Shown here one piece after another: positions 33,887 to 41,837 of a DNA stretch of 63,803 nt (its first letter is position 1; every line of letters starts with the position of its first letter). The position numbers and the translations under genes are program-made. This stretch comes from Acidobacteriota bacterium (GTDB taxonomy: Bacteria > Acidobacteriota > Terriglobia > Bryobacterales > Bryobacteraceae): the NCBI GenBank assembly GCA_026394055.1, contig JAPKYZ010000086.1, forward strand, positions 1 through 63,803, written 5' to 3'. Below the pieces are notes generated by a model, which was not told the DNA's origin, ran no database searches, and saw only the letters and a program-made list of their open reading frames with translations.

Positions 33887-34681
33887 ATGAGAACCAATGC
33901 CATGATCTTCCGCTTGATTCTGACTTTCTCCCTGCTGAGTGGGTTAACCGCAGCCGCCGCGGAGAGCGCTGTTCCGGCAAAGCTCGCTAGCAATGGCCCT
34001 TCGGCGATCGGGATCGCCACGGCCGGCGGCGCGTTTCGCGTCGCGGGACTGCCCGTGTCCGGCAGCAGTACCCTGCGCGAGGGAGCGGTGGTGGAATCGG
34101 CCGGCACCTCGGCGCGCGTGTTGATTACCAATGGCGGCCGGGCGGATCTGGCTCCGGGAAGCCGCATGGAAGTTCATGCGGACCGCCTGCAGTTTGAATC
34201 CGGGCAGGCGTTGGTGACGGGTCCGGCGCGGGTGACGAATCGCGAAGGTGTGTTGCTGGCGCAGTTGGCGCCGGGCACCACGGCGACGCTGGAAGGCGGT
34301 AGTGCGCCCTCCAACGCGGTCACCATTGCCGGTCAGGTGCGTCAACTGAAAGGTGAGCTCTGGCTAGCCGATGCGCAGACCGGCACTCAGTTTCAGCTGA
34401 AGGCCGACGGCAAGACGTTGAAGATGCTGCAATCTTCGATTGGCAAGCAAGTCTCTGTGCAAGGCATCGCCGCGGGCGGTAACGTGATCCAAGTCCAAAC
34501 TGCTGTACTGGCGAAGGCTGCCGCCGCCGCCGCCGGTTCGGCCAGCACCGCTGGCGCCGCCGTGGGAGCGATCTCCACCAAAGTGATCATTGCCGGTGTT
34601 GTCGTCGCCGGTGGAGCCTCCGGTGCGGCCGTCGGCTTGACCTCCAGCGGCTCCACGAATAGCTCCACCATCAGCCAATAG
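33887..34681 (+). CDS. Exported FecR-like domain protein
   Basis: A 264-residue secreted protein with signal peptide (MRTNAMIFRLILTFSLLSGLTAAAA). The body has the FecR-type beta pattern (RVAGLPVSGSSTLREGAVVE, ITNGGRADLAPGSRMEV, FESGQALVTGPARV), a fold seen in anti-sigma and polysaccharide-associated periplasmic proteins. The C-terminal 60 residues are Ala/Gly/Ser-rich with a hydrophobic stretch (KVIIAGVVVAGGASGAAVG) that could span a membrane or be surface-exposed. There is no cytoplasmic anti-sigma part. It is divergent from the TPR-like gene; start at 33887 has GAAGAG 8 nt upstream. Confidence 0.65.
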   Translation: MRTNAMIFRLILTFSLLSGLTAAAAESAVPAKLASNGPSAIGIATAGGAFRVAGLPVSGSSTLREGAVVESAGTSARVLITNGGRADLAPGSRMEVHADRLQFESGQALVTGPARVTNREGVLLAQLAPGTTATLEGGSAPSNAVTIAGQVRQLKGELWLADAQTGTQFQLKADGKTLKMLQSSIGKQVSVQGIAAGGNVIQVQTAVLAKAAAAAAGSASTAGAAVGAISTKVIIAGVVVAGGASGAAVGLTSSGSTNSSTISQ

Positions 34682-34756
34682 TTACTCCCCCATCTGGGCA
34701 GCCGGCCTCCTGCTGGCTGCTTACGTTTGTACAGTCACGATTTCGTCATCAGGCTA

Positions 34757-34783
34757 GATTAGCGCTGCTAATCCTGCTATACT
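34757..34783 (+). promoter_or_regulatory. Palindrome and -10 box upstream of lysozyme-like gene
   Basis: GATTAGC-GCT-GCTAATC (34757-34773) is a perfect palindrome directly upstream of a good -10 box TATACT (34778-34783). No strong -35 is visible, and the palindrome fills the spacer where a regulator could bind. Transcription would start near 34790 and leave a leader of about 170 nt. Confidence 0.45.
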
Positions 34784-34789
34784 GACGAG

Positions 34790-34961
34790 CATGGTCGCCA
34801 ACCGCGACATTGTCCGGACGCCCTCCTAGCGGGGGCATTCCCATTGCGGACCCTACCCCTAGTTCGCCTCCCCAACTGAAGAACCCGAGTTTGTTTTGCC
34901 GCCTGCGGGCCACAGCTCAAGATTTTTGCGGTGGTTTTAAGGTTAAGGAATTTCAATTTTG
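34790..34961 (+). other. Long structured 5' leader of lysozyme-like gene
   Basis: About 170 nt without a coding region. GTCGC-CAACC-GCGAC (from 34794) and a larger GTCCG...CGGAC hairpin enclosing GCCCTC/GGGGGC can form in the RNA. It could hold a regulatory RNA, but I cannot match it to a known riboswitch consensus by eye. Confidence 0.35.
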
Positions 34962-35426
34962 ATGACAAAACGGATGACAAAAAGTCTCGCTATGGCTGCA
35001 ACTTTGCTCGCCATCCCCGACGTTGCCGGTCCGCTGAGTGCTGAAGTGAAGAGTGACCCCCGGATGATCCGGCTGCAGAAGTTTTTCTCCGATCGCAACT
35101 GTCCCGCCAAGCACTTGGCCTCCGACTTCATTGAAGCCGCTGACCGTCAAGGTGTGGATTGGCGATTGCTGCCCAGTATTTCGTACGTGGAATCAACGGG
35201 CGGCAAGCATGCCCGGAACAACAACATTTTTGGGTGGCAGAACGGCAATCGCCGGTTCCCCACCGTTCGCCAGGGCATTCACACCGTCGCCCATGAGTTG
35301 GCCCGGTCGCCCCGCTACAAAGATAAGACCCTCGATGCCAAGCTCTGGACCTACAATCCCAGCCAGGAATACAACCGGCGGGTGAAGCAGATCATGCTGG
35401 AAATCGGGCCTTCGCGAATTCACTAG
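34962..35426 (+). CDS. Exported lysozyme/glucosaminidase-like protein
   Basis: A 154-residue secreted protein with signal peptide (TKSLAMAATLLAIPDVAGPLSA) and a lysozyme-like/glucosaminidase fold: ISYVESTGGKHARNNNIFGW carries the likely catalytic Glu, followed by RRFPTVRQGIHTVAHEL and the LWTYNP...EYNRRVKQIM segment typical of peptidoglycan glucosaminidases. It should cut the glycan strand of peptidoglycan. The ATG at 34962 is taken as start; another ATG is at 34974. It is preceded by a long leader and followed by the PadR gene 54 bp downstream. Confidence 0.8.
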   Translation: MTKRMTKSLAMAATLLAIPDVAGPLSAEVKSDPRMIRLQKFFSDRNCPAKHLASDFIEAADRQGVDWRLLPSISYVESTGGKHARNNNIFGWQNGNRRFPTVRQGIHTVAHELARSPRYKDKTLDAKLWTYNPSQEYNRRVKQIMLEIGPSRIH

Positions 35427-35444
35427 CGGTCGCGAAACAATCTC

Positions 35445-35473
35445 TTGACAACTGAGCGGTAACGGCGCAACAT
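35445..35473 (+). promoter_or_regulatory. Promoter of the PadR operon
   Basis: A consensus -35 TTGACA (35445-35450) and a -10 CAACAT (35468-35473) are separated by 17 bp. The expected transcription start is at about 35480, which is the A of the padR start codon, so the message appears leaderless. Confidence 0.6.
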
Positions 35474-35490
35474 GTCGGTATGCGACATGT
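35470..35490. promoter_or_regulatory. Probable PadR operator
   Basis: ACATGTCG-GTATG-CGACATGT is a perfect 8+8 bp palindrome with a 5-bp centre. It overlaps the -10 box and is centred on the padR start codon ATG (35480-35482). PadR regulators typically bind ATGT-N-ACAT type palindromes, so this is most likely the autoregulatory operator. Confidence 0.7.
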
Positions 35491-35815
35491 CGTCGAGACA
35501 ACGCCGTTGTCTGAACCTGTCTTCTTCGTCCTGGCCAGCCTGTCCCGCGCTCCGCGGCACGGCTACGCGTTGATGAAAGACATCCAAACGCTCAGCGAGG
35601 GCCGGGTGCGGCTCAGCACGGGGACCTTGTACGGGGTGCTGCGGCGGCTGCTCGAAGACCAATGGATTGAGCGGTTCGACACGGGTGATACGGCTCGGGA
35701 CAAGCAGTCTTACCGCATCACCGCCACCGGCAGCGAGGCGTTGCGTCAGGAATCGATCCGCCTGAACCAGTTGGCCCGGATCGCGCTGCCGTTGATTGGT
35801 CCGCAGGAGGCATGA
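35480..35815 (+). CDS. PadR-family transcriptional regulator
   Basis: A 111-residue winged-helix repressor of the short PadR (PadR-s2) type. The recognition region HGYALMKDIQTLSEGRVRLSTGTLYGVLRRLLEDQWIE is characteristic, followed by the wing (SYRITATGSEAL) and a short dimerisation helix. It heads an operon with a membrane protein, an ABC ATPase and a permease, the typical arrangement in which PadR represses its own efflux genes until a ligand binds. A perfect palindrome over its promoter and start codon supports autorepression. There is no Shine-Dalgarno before the ATG, consistent with leaderless translation. Confidence 0.9.
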   Translation: MRHVVETTPLSEPVFFVLASLSRAPRHGYALMKDIQTLSEGRVRLSTGTLYGVLRRLLEDQWIERFDTGDTARDKQSYRITATGSEALRQESIRLNQLARIALPLIGPQEA

Positions 35816-35818
35816 GCC

Positions 35819-36253
35819 ATGATGCTGCTTTACCGCTGGCTGCTCTATCTCTATCCCGCGGGCGTCCGCGCCGAGTTCTCTGACGAGATGTCCACCGTGT
35901 TCGCGCAAGCCGCCGAGGAGCATCGGCAGCAGGGCTGGCAGGCCTACCTGAAGTTCGCGCTCAGCGAGTGTGGTGGTCTGTTGCTGGCGGCCGGGGCGGC
36001 GCGCCTGCGGCCCATCAATTTGTGGCCGATGGTGGCGGGCGTGGTGGTGACGGTGATCCTGCAATCGGCCTTCTATGCCGGGGCAACGGGCGCCATCCGA
36101 GCGGCGATGGGCCGGGCGCGAGGCTTTGCACTTCCCGCCTCTGACCCCCGGAGCGTGGTGCTGACGTTGGGCATGTTTGCGGTGGTCTCGGTGACGTGCC
36201 TGCTGGCGGCCATCATCTTCCTCACCCGCCAGGTCTCGCTCCGCCGCCGGTAA
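35819..36253 (+). CDS. Small membrane protein of the PadR/ABC cluster
   Basis: A 144-residue protein with an N-terminal amphipathic part (YRWLLYLYPAGVRAEFSDEM) and three hydrophobic segments (about 47-60, 68-88 and 112-135). The N-terminal motif LYPAGVRAEFSDEM...FAQA is the one found in small proteins and permease prefixes next to PadR regulators. A CAGGAGG lies 8 nt before the ATG. Its function is unknown; co-transcription with padR and the ABC genes suggests an accessory membrane subunit. Confidence 0.7.
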   Translation: MMLLYRWLLYLYPAGVRAEFSDEMSTVFAQAAEEHRQQGWQAYLKFALSECGGLLLAAGAARLRPINLWPMVAGVVVTVILQSAFYAGATGAIRAAMGRARGFALPASDPRSVVLTLGMFAVVSVTCLLAAIIFLTRQVSLRRR

Positions 36254-36257
36254 CACG

Positions 36258-37022
36258 ATGCTCGAGTTGCGCGGGGTCACCAAGCTCTATACCAGCATCG
36301 CCGCCGTGGATCAAGTTAGTTTCTCCGCGCCGCCGGGCGAGGTGACAGGCTATCTGGGGCCCAATGGGTCCGGTAAGTCCACCACGATGAAGATGATCAC
36401 CGGCCTGATTGAGCCTACCGCCGGCGAGATTCTGTTCCGCGGCCAGCCGATCTCGCGCGATTGGATGGCTTACAAGCGTATCTTAGGTTATGTCCCGGAA
36501 GAGCCTCACTTATACACTCACTTGACCGGCGCCGAGTATCTCGACATGGTCAGCCAACTGCGTGACCTGCCGGTGGCACTGGCGGCGGAGCGGATCGAAG
36601 GCTTGCTGCGCTTGTTCGGGTTGGCGGGTGACCGGCACTCCGCCATCTCCTCCTACTCCAAAGGCATGCGCCAGAAGATTCTGCTGGCCGCGGCCTTGCT
36701 GCACAACCCAGAGCTGATCCTGCTGGACGAGCCGTTTTCCGGCCTCGACGTCGGCTCGGCGCTGGTGTTGCGGAACCTGATCCAGGAGCTGGCCGCCCGC
36801 GGAAAAGTGGTTCTGTTCAGCTCGCACGAGTTGGAGACGGTGGAGCGGGTCTGCTCCCGCGTGGTGATTCTGCACCGGGGGAAAGTGGTGGCCGATGATT
36901 CTATCGCCCGGCTGCGAACGCTGATGTCGGCGCCGACTCTCGAAGGCATCTTTTCGCAACTGGCCATTGAGCAGGACACGACCGCGGTGGCGCGCGAGAT
37001 TGCTGATCTTATCCAGGCCTAG
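36258..37022 (+). CDS. ABC transporter ATP-binding protein
   Basis: A 254-residue ABC ATPase. Walker A GPNGSGKSTT, Q-loop region, signature SSYSKGMRQ, Walker B LILLDEPFSGLD and the H-loop SSHELE are all intact, so it should hydrolyse ATP. It is of the CcmA/DrrA exporter type with a short C-terminal extension. It starts 4 bp after the small membrane protein and is followed 3 bp later by its permease. Drug, lipid or peptide export is the common role; the substrate is unknown. Confidence 0.93.
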   Translation: MLELRGVTKLYTSIAAVDQVSFSAPPGEVTGYLGPNGSGKSTTMKMITGLIEPTAGEILFRGQPISRDWMAYKRILGYVPEEPHLYTHLTGAEYLDMVSQLRDLPVALAAERIEGLLRLFGLAGDRHSAISSYSKGMRQKILLAAALLHNPELILLDEPFSGLDVGSALVLRNLIQELAARGKVVLFSSHELETVERVCSRVVILHRGKVVADDSIARLRTLMSAPTLEGIFSQLAIEQDTTAVAREIADLIQA

Positions 37023-37025
37023 CCC

Positions 37026-38726
37026 ATGTTCCAGCGCCAGTTCCCCGTGCTCTACCGCGAGTTTCTCTTCCGCATGGTGGATCTGGAGATCATCGCCAAC
37101 CGTGGTGACCTGACCAAGTTACTGGGACAGTTCGGGGCCTTCCTGGGCGCCATCAGCTTCATGGTGGGAGCCTCCGCCGTGCGGCTGCTCTACGTCGAGG
37201 GGACGCCGTCGGACATCTTTGCTCAAGCCTGGCCCATGGTGCACTTTCTGATCGCGACTACCATGCTGATGACCGGCCTGTTCGCGGTGCTTTCCTGGGA
37301 TTCCGCTTTCCCGGATGCGCGCGATGTGATGGTGTTGGCGCCGCTGCCGGTCCACTTCCGCACGATCTTTCTGGCTAAGATCGCCGCGCTGGGAACGTCG
37401 CTGGCGCTGGTGGTGGCGGCCGTGAGCGCGTTCGCAGGCGTGACGTACCCGCTGATCCTCGGGTACATCCAAGATGGCTGGCTGGCGCCTTGGCGGATGT
37501 TGGCCGCCTATTGGGTGACCATGGCCGCCGCCGGGTTGTTTGCGCTGTGTGGCGTCCTGGGGCTGCATGGCTTGCTGGCCCAGTTCCTTTCGCGGCGCCT
37601 CTATCTGAAGGTGTCGGCGGTGCTGCAGTTGGCCCTGTTCTGCGGATTGCTCAGCGTCTACTTCCTGCAGCCGCCCCTGGCCGGGCCTACCGCGATGGCC
37701 GATGCCGGAAATCATCGGCTGCTCGAATGGCTGCCGTCCTACTGGTTCCTGGCACTGTTCCTCAAGCTCTCTGGCGAGCTGCCATCTTCTGCCGCCTGGC
37801 TGGCCTCGCGCGCCGGGGCCGGGTTGGGATTGGCGTTCGCCACCGCCGCCACGTCCATGTTGCTCGCCTACTTCCGCACGTTGCGGCGCATTGTTGAGGA
37901 GCCGGACCTGGTGCCCAATGCAACGCAGGGCTGGCAATGGCCGCGATGGGGCGGGACGCTGAAACACGCGATGCTCCTGTTCAGCGCCAGAACGATTCTG
38001 CGGAGCCGCCAGCACCGGGTGATTCTTGCTCTCTACCTGGGCATCGGCCTGGCCATCTCCTTGGCCGGAGCCCGCGCCATGCTCTACCGCCGCGCGGCGC
38101 ATCCCTGGAATCACCTGGATGGCCCGCTGTTGATGGCCAGTGTGATCATGCTGTGCTTCAGCGTGCTGGGAGCGCGGGTGGTGTTCGCGATGCCCATTGC
38201 GCTGCGGGCCAACTGGATCTTCCGTGTCACCCGTGTGCGCGGGACGCTCCGCTACCTGGACGCCGCGCACTCGACCATCGCGACGGTGGCGGTGATTCCA
38301 GTCTGGTGCGGATCGGCCGTCCTGTTCCTCGCCGCCTGGCCCTGGGACTACGCGCTGCAACATCTGCTGGTGTTGGCGATGCTGGGCGTGATCTTTGCCG
38401 ACGTTTGCGCCAAGGGCTTTGAGAAGATTCCGTTCACCTGCTCCTACTTGCCCGGCAAGGCGAACATCCATGTCAGCGCCGCCGCCTTTGCTATTGCGCT
38501 GATCGCGATCACGGATATCTTTGTCGATGTCGAGCGCCGGACGTTACGCGGCGACGGGAGCGGATACCTTAAACTGCTGCTGTTTCTCGCGGCCCTGGCC
38601 ATTTGGGCCCGGCGGCGCCGGATGAAGGCGGCGGCCGAACTCCCTGACCTGCGGTTTGATGAAGTCCCAGCGAAAGATATTCACGCGCTGGAACTGTACC
38701 GCGACGGCCGGAGTGTGGCTAGCTGA
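37026..38726 (+). CDS. ABC-2-like transporter permease
   Basis: A 566-residue integral membrane protein with roughly twelve hydrophobic segments in two halves, separated by a cytoplasmic stretch near residues 290-320. It is large for a simple ABC-2 permease and probably provides the whole membrane domain for the ATPase encoded just before it. No extracellular MacB-like domain is present. Its last 8 bp overlap the end of the convergent NtrC-type regulator gene, so no separate terminator lies between them. Confidence 0.8.
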   Translation: MFQRQFPVLYREFLFRMVDLEIIANRGDLTKLLGQFGAFLGAISFMVGASAVRLLYVEGTPSDIFAQAWPMVHFLIATTMLMTGLFAVLSWDSAFPDARDVMVLAPLPVHFRTIFLAKIAALGTSLALVVAAVSAFAGVTYPLILGYIQDGWLAPWRMLAAYWVTMAAAGLFALCGVLGLHGLLAQFLSRRLYLKVSAVLQLALFCGLLSVYFLQPPLAGPTAMADAGNHRLLEWLPSYWFLALFLKLSGELPSSAAWLASRAGAGLGLAFATAATSMLLAYFRTLRRIVEEPDLVPNATQGWQWPRWGGTLKHAMLLFSARTILRSRQHRVILALYLGIGLAISLAGARAMLYRRAAHPWNHLDGPLLMASVIMLCFSVLGARVVFAMPIALRANWIFRVTRVRGTLRYLDAAHSTIATVAVIPVWCGSAVLFLAAWPWDYALQHLLVLAMLGVIFADVCAKGFEKIPFTCSYLPGKANIHVSAAAFAIALIAITDIFVDVERRTLRGDGSGYLKLLLFLAALAIWARRRRMKAAAELPDLRFDEVPAKDIHALELYRDGRSVAS

Positions 38727-40038
38727 GCCCCATCCGCTCCAGCTTGCGGTAAAGCGTTTTGCGCTCAATGCCGAGTATCTTGGCCGCCCGGCTCTTGTTA
38801 TTGTTCGCCGCGGCCATCACTCGCCGGATCTGTTCCTTCTCGGTCTCGGCCAGCGTTTCGCCGTCGGTGTCCTGGAACTGAGAATCGGCGATGGCGTCGC
38901 GCACCGCCTCGTCACTGATGCGGCCTTGCGGCGCCAGGATGGAGAGCCGCTCCACCATGTGCTGCAGCTGCCGGACATTGCCGGGCCAGGTGTAGTCTTC
39001 GAGCGCTCGCAGCCCGCTGTCGAGCAACACGGTCGACTGGTGATACCGGTCGTTGTAGCGGCGCAGGAACGTGCGGGCCAGCAACGCCACGTCGCCGCGC
39101 CGCTCCCGTAGCGGCGGCAACTGGAGCGGCACCACGTTCAGGCGGAACCAGAGATCCTCGCGGAACGTGCCTTCGTCCACCAGCTTCTTCATGTCGCGAT
39201 TGGTGGCGGCGACGATGCGCACATCGACAGGCTTGGCCTTGGACGATCCTAACGGCCGCACTTCCTTTTCCTGCAGGAAGCGCAGTAGCTTCAGCTGGAA
39301 CGTGCCGTCGATATCGCCGATCTCATCCAGAAACACGGTGCCGCGATGGGCCGCTTCAAACACGCCCACCCGGTCTCGATCCGCGCCCGTATAGCTGCCC
39401 CGCATGGCCCCGAACAGTTCGCTTTCAAGCAGCGAAGCCGGGATGGACCCGCAATCGACCGGGACAAACGGATGGCTGGCGCGCGGTGAGTTCTGGTGGA
39501 TCATCCGCGCGATCATCTCTTTGCCGGTGCCGGTTTCGCCTTCAATCATCACCGTCGCATCGGTGGGCGCGACGCGCGAGATGGTCTTGTAGATACTCAC
39601 CATCTCTGACGAACTGCCCACCATGTCACTCGACGGCAGCACTTCGTCGTCGTCATCTTCATCTTCGGCCGGCAGCATGGAGGCTTCGGCTTTGCGCACG
39701 GTTTCGAGCAGGGTGTCGAGATCAAACGGCTTGGCGATGTAATCGAAGGCGCCGCCACGCGTTGCCGCCATCACCGTCTCCATCGTGCCCCGGCCGGTCA
39801 TCAGGATGACGGCGCAATTCGGGTCGCTCTTCTTCGCCGCGTTCAACACATCAAGGCCGGTGCGCTCATCGATGTAGATATCGGAGAGCACCAGCGGGTA
39901 GGAGTGGAAGGACAACTTCTCGATGGCGGCACCGGTGGTGGCCACGGCCTCCACGGTATAGCCTTCCAGTTCGAGAAATGTGGTTAGGGTCGTCCGGACA
40001 CTCGAGTCGTCTTCAACGACCAGAATCGGCTTGGTCAC
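38719..40038 (-). CDS. Sigma-54-dependent response regulator (NtrC type)
   Basis: A 439-residue regulator with receiver (1-120, VVEDDSSVRTTL and phosphoacceptor in LVLSDIYIDERTG), AAA+ domain (Walker A GETGTGKE, sigma-54 loop GSYTGA in place of the usual GAFTGA, Walker B GTVFLDEIGDI) and a C-terminal Fis-type helix-turn-helix (NKSRAAKILGIERKTLYRKLERM). It activates sigma-54 promoters. It is the last gene of a six-gene operon and its GTG start overlaps the stop of the CHASE2 kinase (GTGA at 40035-40038), its evident partner. Target promoters are unknown. Confidence 0.94.
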   Translation of the reverse strand: MTKPILVVEDDSSVRTTLTTFLELEGYTVEAVATTGAAIEKLSFHSYPLVLSDIYIDERTGLDVLNAAKKSDPNCAVILMTGRGTMETVMAATRGGAFDYIAKPFDLDTLLETVRKAEASMLPAEDEDDDDEVLPSSDMVGSSSEMVSIYKTISRVAPTDATVMIEGETGTGKEMIARMIHQNSPRASHPFVPVDCGSIPASLLESELFGAMRGSYTGADRDRVGVFEAAHRGTVFLDEIGDIDGTFQLKLLRFLQEKEVRPLGSSKAKPVDVRIVAATNRDMKKLVDEGTFREDLWFRLNVVPLQLPPLRERRGDVALLARTFLRRYNDRYHQSTVLLDSGLRALEDYTWPGNVRQLQHMVERLSILAPQGRISDEAVRDAIADSQFQDTDGETLAETEKEQIRRVMAAANNNKSRAAKILGIERKTLYRKLERMGLS

Positions 40039-41837
40039 CGTTCTACTCCTTCAGTCACGGACACGGGCATTACCATCGTAAAGCATGAGCCTTGCCCAAG
40101 TGCACTCGATACCTCTAGCCGCCCACCGTGCCGCGTAATGATCTCGCGCACAATGGAGAGGCCGATGCCGGTTCCGGCAATGCCCGACTTCTCAGCCTGG
40201 TCGGTCCGGAAGAACTTGGTGCCCAGCTTCTTGATGTCGGCCGCGGCAATGCCCATGCCTTGGTCACGCACGGAAACGGCGAGCTCGGTGCCTTGTAGCT
40301 GGGACGCTACCTTCACCTCAGTCCCTTCGGGCGAGTACTTGATGGCATTGGTGACCAAGTTATAGAGCGCAAACTCGAGTAACTCCGCATCGCCCAAGGT
40401 GGTGCCAGTGCCGGGCTCCGCCACCAGTTGCTGCCGCTTGCGTTCCGCCAAGGAGCGCGCCCGCATCACGCAGTTCCCGACCAGCCGCTCTATCGCCACC
40501 GGCTCGCGCTTCAACTGCACTTCGCCGCCGGACAAGCGCTCGACATTCAAGAACGTCTGGATCATCTGCGCCAGGCGCTTCGACTCGGCATTGATCATGT
40601 CCGCGATCTGCCGTTGCTTCTCCTCCGGCAGCTTGTAGCGGGTCATCAATTCGCTAGAGCCTTGGATGGCTGTCAGCGGCGTGCGCATCTCGTGGGTCAC
40701 CCAATGGATGGCCTCCTGATAGCGCGCCTTCTCGGACTGCGCCCGGACCAACTGCCGCCGCTGGCCGAAGTACTGGAACGTGGCCGCCGTCACGCCAACG
40801 AGCCAGGCCGTGAGGATGGGCCCAAATGTCGGGAAGATGCGGTCCTGCTGAAACTCGAGGTGCGGAATCGCGTGCGCCAGCAGGATGATCGGCAACCCCA
40901 TTGCGTAGGCACGCCAGCCGCGTTGCTGGAAGGCAACGCCCACCAGCACGGTCAAGCTCAAGCCAGAAAGCAGGACCAGCGCCGGCGAAGTCTCGACGCG
41001 GAAGCGGCCCTCGCGCAGGGTCTCAAACAGCTGGGCGTGGATCTCGACACCGGTGAGCATGCGGCCCAAGGGCGTCATCAAACGGTCGCGGGCCGCGGTC
41101 ATGGCGGTCGTGCCGATAAACACCGCCTGCACGCCCGGGGGCAGGGCAGCCGTATGGTTCAGCAGTTGTGACGCCGACATCATGCGTGTCGTCGGAGCGA
41201 ACCGCACCGCCACCGCCCGGCCTGAGGCTCGTGTTCCGGGGATCACCAGCGTTCCACCGCCCGCGGCCAGCTCCAACCCATCCGGGCTTTCCCGCAGCGT
41301 CGCAGCCCAATGCGGATAAGCCGCCTCAAAGGCCATCGCCCAACGCCGCGTACGGCCCACGGCTTTCTCGAGCGGAATGCGGCGCGACACGGGATCGGGG
41401 TCGGCGTGGACATGCCCCAGCGCCTCCGCTGTCCTTGAGAACGCTGCCTGCGGGTCCTGCCAGCCGGAGCCATCCTGCGCGATATCGGTGGCCAGCACCA
41501 GATGAGGGATCCGCGCCAGCGCCGCCGCCAGCAGAGCATCTTCCGCCGCGTCGCCCGCATCCGCCAGCGTGAAGTCGATCGCCACCACCGGCGGTGGAGC
41601 GGCCGCCAGTGCATCCAGCACCTTGGCCAGCACCGTCCGCAGACTCCGCATGCCGCCCTGCTGTTGCAGCGTGGTCTCGTCAATGGCCACGATCAAGGCC
41701 GTCGGATTGGGCCGCGAGACCGCGTAGAGCCGCGACATCCAGTCGTACGCGCTGTCGTCAATCGCCGTCGACAACGGGGTCCAGGAGAGCAGCGTGGCGA
41801 AAGTCCAGGCCGCCGCCACTGCGGTCCAGTAACGCAT
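40035..41837 (-). CDS. CHASE2-domain sensor histidine kinase
   Basis: A 600-residue sensor kinase. After an N-terminal membrane segment comes a periplasmic CHASE2 domain (about 30-280), then three closely spaced membrane segments (about 285-355), a short coiled coil, HisKA with the phosphorylated His in WVTHEMRTPLTAIQGSSELM, and a HATPase_c domain (N box LVTNAIKYS, DQGMGIA, GTGIGLSIV). CHASE2 ligands are unknown. Its start overlaps the TAA of the M24 peptidase gene by one base (TAATG type junction), so it belongs to the envelope/sugar-phosphate operon. Confidence 0.93.
   Translation of the reverse strand: MRYWTAVAAAWTFATLLSWTPLSTAIDDSAYDWMSRLYAVSRPNPTALIVAIDETTLQQQGGMRSLRTVLAKVLDALAAAPPPVVAIDFTLADAGDAAEDALLAAALARIPHLVLATDIAQDGSGWQDPQAAFSRTAEALGHVHADPDPVSRRIPLEKAVGRTRRWAMAFEAAYPHWAATLRESPDGLELAAGGGTLVIPGTRASGRAVAVRFAPTTRMMSASQLLNHTAALPPGVQAVFIGTTAMTAARDRLMTPLGRMLTGVEIHAQLFETLREGRFRVETSPALVLLSGLSLTVLVGVAFQQRGWRAYAMGLPIILLAHAIPHLEFQQDRIFPTFGPILTAWLVGVTAATFQYFGQRRQLVRAQSEKARYQEAIHWVTHEMRTPLTAIQGSSELMTRYKLPEEKQRQIADMINAESKRLAQMIQTFLNVERLSGGEVQLKREPVAIERLVGNCVMRARSLAERKRQQLVAEPGTGTTLGDAELLEFALYNLVTNAIKYSPEGTEVKVASQLQGTELAVSVRDQGMGIAAADIKKLGTKFFRTDQAEKSGIAGTGIGLSIVREIITRHGGRLEVSSALGQGSCFTMVMPVSVTEGVER

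Noticed and set aside
34790..34961. Cyclic di-AMP (ydaO-type) riboswitch
   Set aside because: Plausible by gene context only; the conserved junction sequences known for the class were not found by eye, so it is left as an unassigned leader.
37119..38471. 450-residue minus-strand open frame
   Set aside because: It mirrors the ABC permease on the plus strand, has Gln/Arg/His-rich low-complexity composition and no family pattern.
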